DNA of 5,980 bases, taken from the NCBI GenBank assembly GCA_024278035.1, contig JAJRUA010000397.1:1-5980 (forward strand). Direction: 5' to 3'. Below the pieces are notes generated by a model that was given only the letters and a program-made list of their open reading frames with translations, was not told where the DNA came from and searched no databases. The stretch is from Planctomycetota bacterium (lineage in GTDB: Bacteria > Planctomycetota > Planctomycetia > Pirellulales > Lacipirellulaceae). Positions 5,972 to 5,980 of this stretch are shown here, piece after piece (the first letter of the stretch is position 1; the number at the start of each line of letters is the position of its first letter). The position numbers and the translations under genes were made by a program.

Positions 5972-5980
5972 TTTCGCAGA

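Noticed and set aside
5945..5980. CRISPR array
   Set aside because: Units are 6-8 bases at 9-10 base steps, without spacers of 25-40 bases.

Overview
The window looks like a bacterial chromosome segment from the Planctomycetes, in the Pirellula-like part of the phylum. This is inferred from gene content read by eye. The signs are a pseudo-receiver protein with a WCEGE-RTG signature that I recall only from planctomycetes, a MurB ending in a Trp-terminated tail, a DUF2007/zinc-ribbon protein, weak or absent Shine-Dalgarno sites before most genes, and GCGGAT-type intergenic repeats. No transposase, integrase, tRNA, rRNA or CRISPR array is visible.

Layout. Bases 1-104 may hold the 3' end of a plus-strand gene cut by the window edge. 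Bases 183-1640 (minus) encode a full-length relative of the Mur ligase MurE whose catalytic motifs are almost all altered. A 233-base gap separates it from a divergent gene at 1874-2698 (plus), which encodes two degenerate receiver-like domains. A two-gene plus-strand operon follows at 2862-3881: a DUF2007 plus zinc-ribbon protein, then an isochorismatase-fold cysteine hydrolase. It converges with only 3 bases between stop codons on a minus-strand pair, murB (5841-4963) followed by ftsQ (4886-3885). The right end (5842-5980) is non-coding and carries a short phased GCGGAT repeat.

How the genes fit together. The minus-strand genes belong to peptidoglycan synthesis and division. murB then ftsQ is the order of the ancestral division and cell wall (dcw) cluster, but ddl is missing between them, murC does not directly precede murB, and ftsA and ftsZ do not follow. 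The pair therefore looks like a relic island of that cluster.

The most notable points are substitutions. In MurB, the residue aligned with the proton-donating Ser/Cys is Gln218, and the residue aligned with the C-terminal catalytic Glu is Ala288. In the MurE-like protein, the carbamylated lysine, the DHLD, DYAHTPD, DNPR and GKGHE motifs are all lost although the reading frame is intact. The FtsQ homologue keeps its membrane anchor, POTRA and beta domains. This suggests a peptidoglycan and division apparatus in an unusual state, which fits a phylum known for FtsZ-independent division. All alignments were made by eye and from memory.
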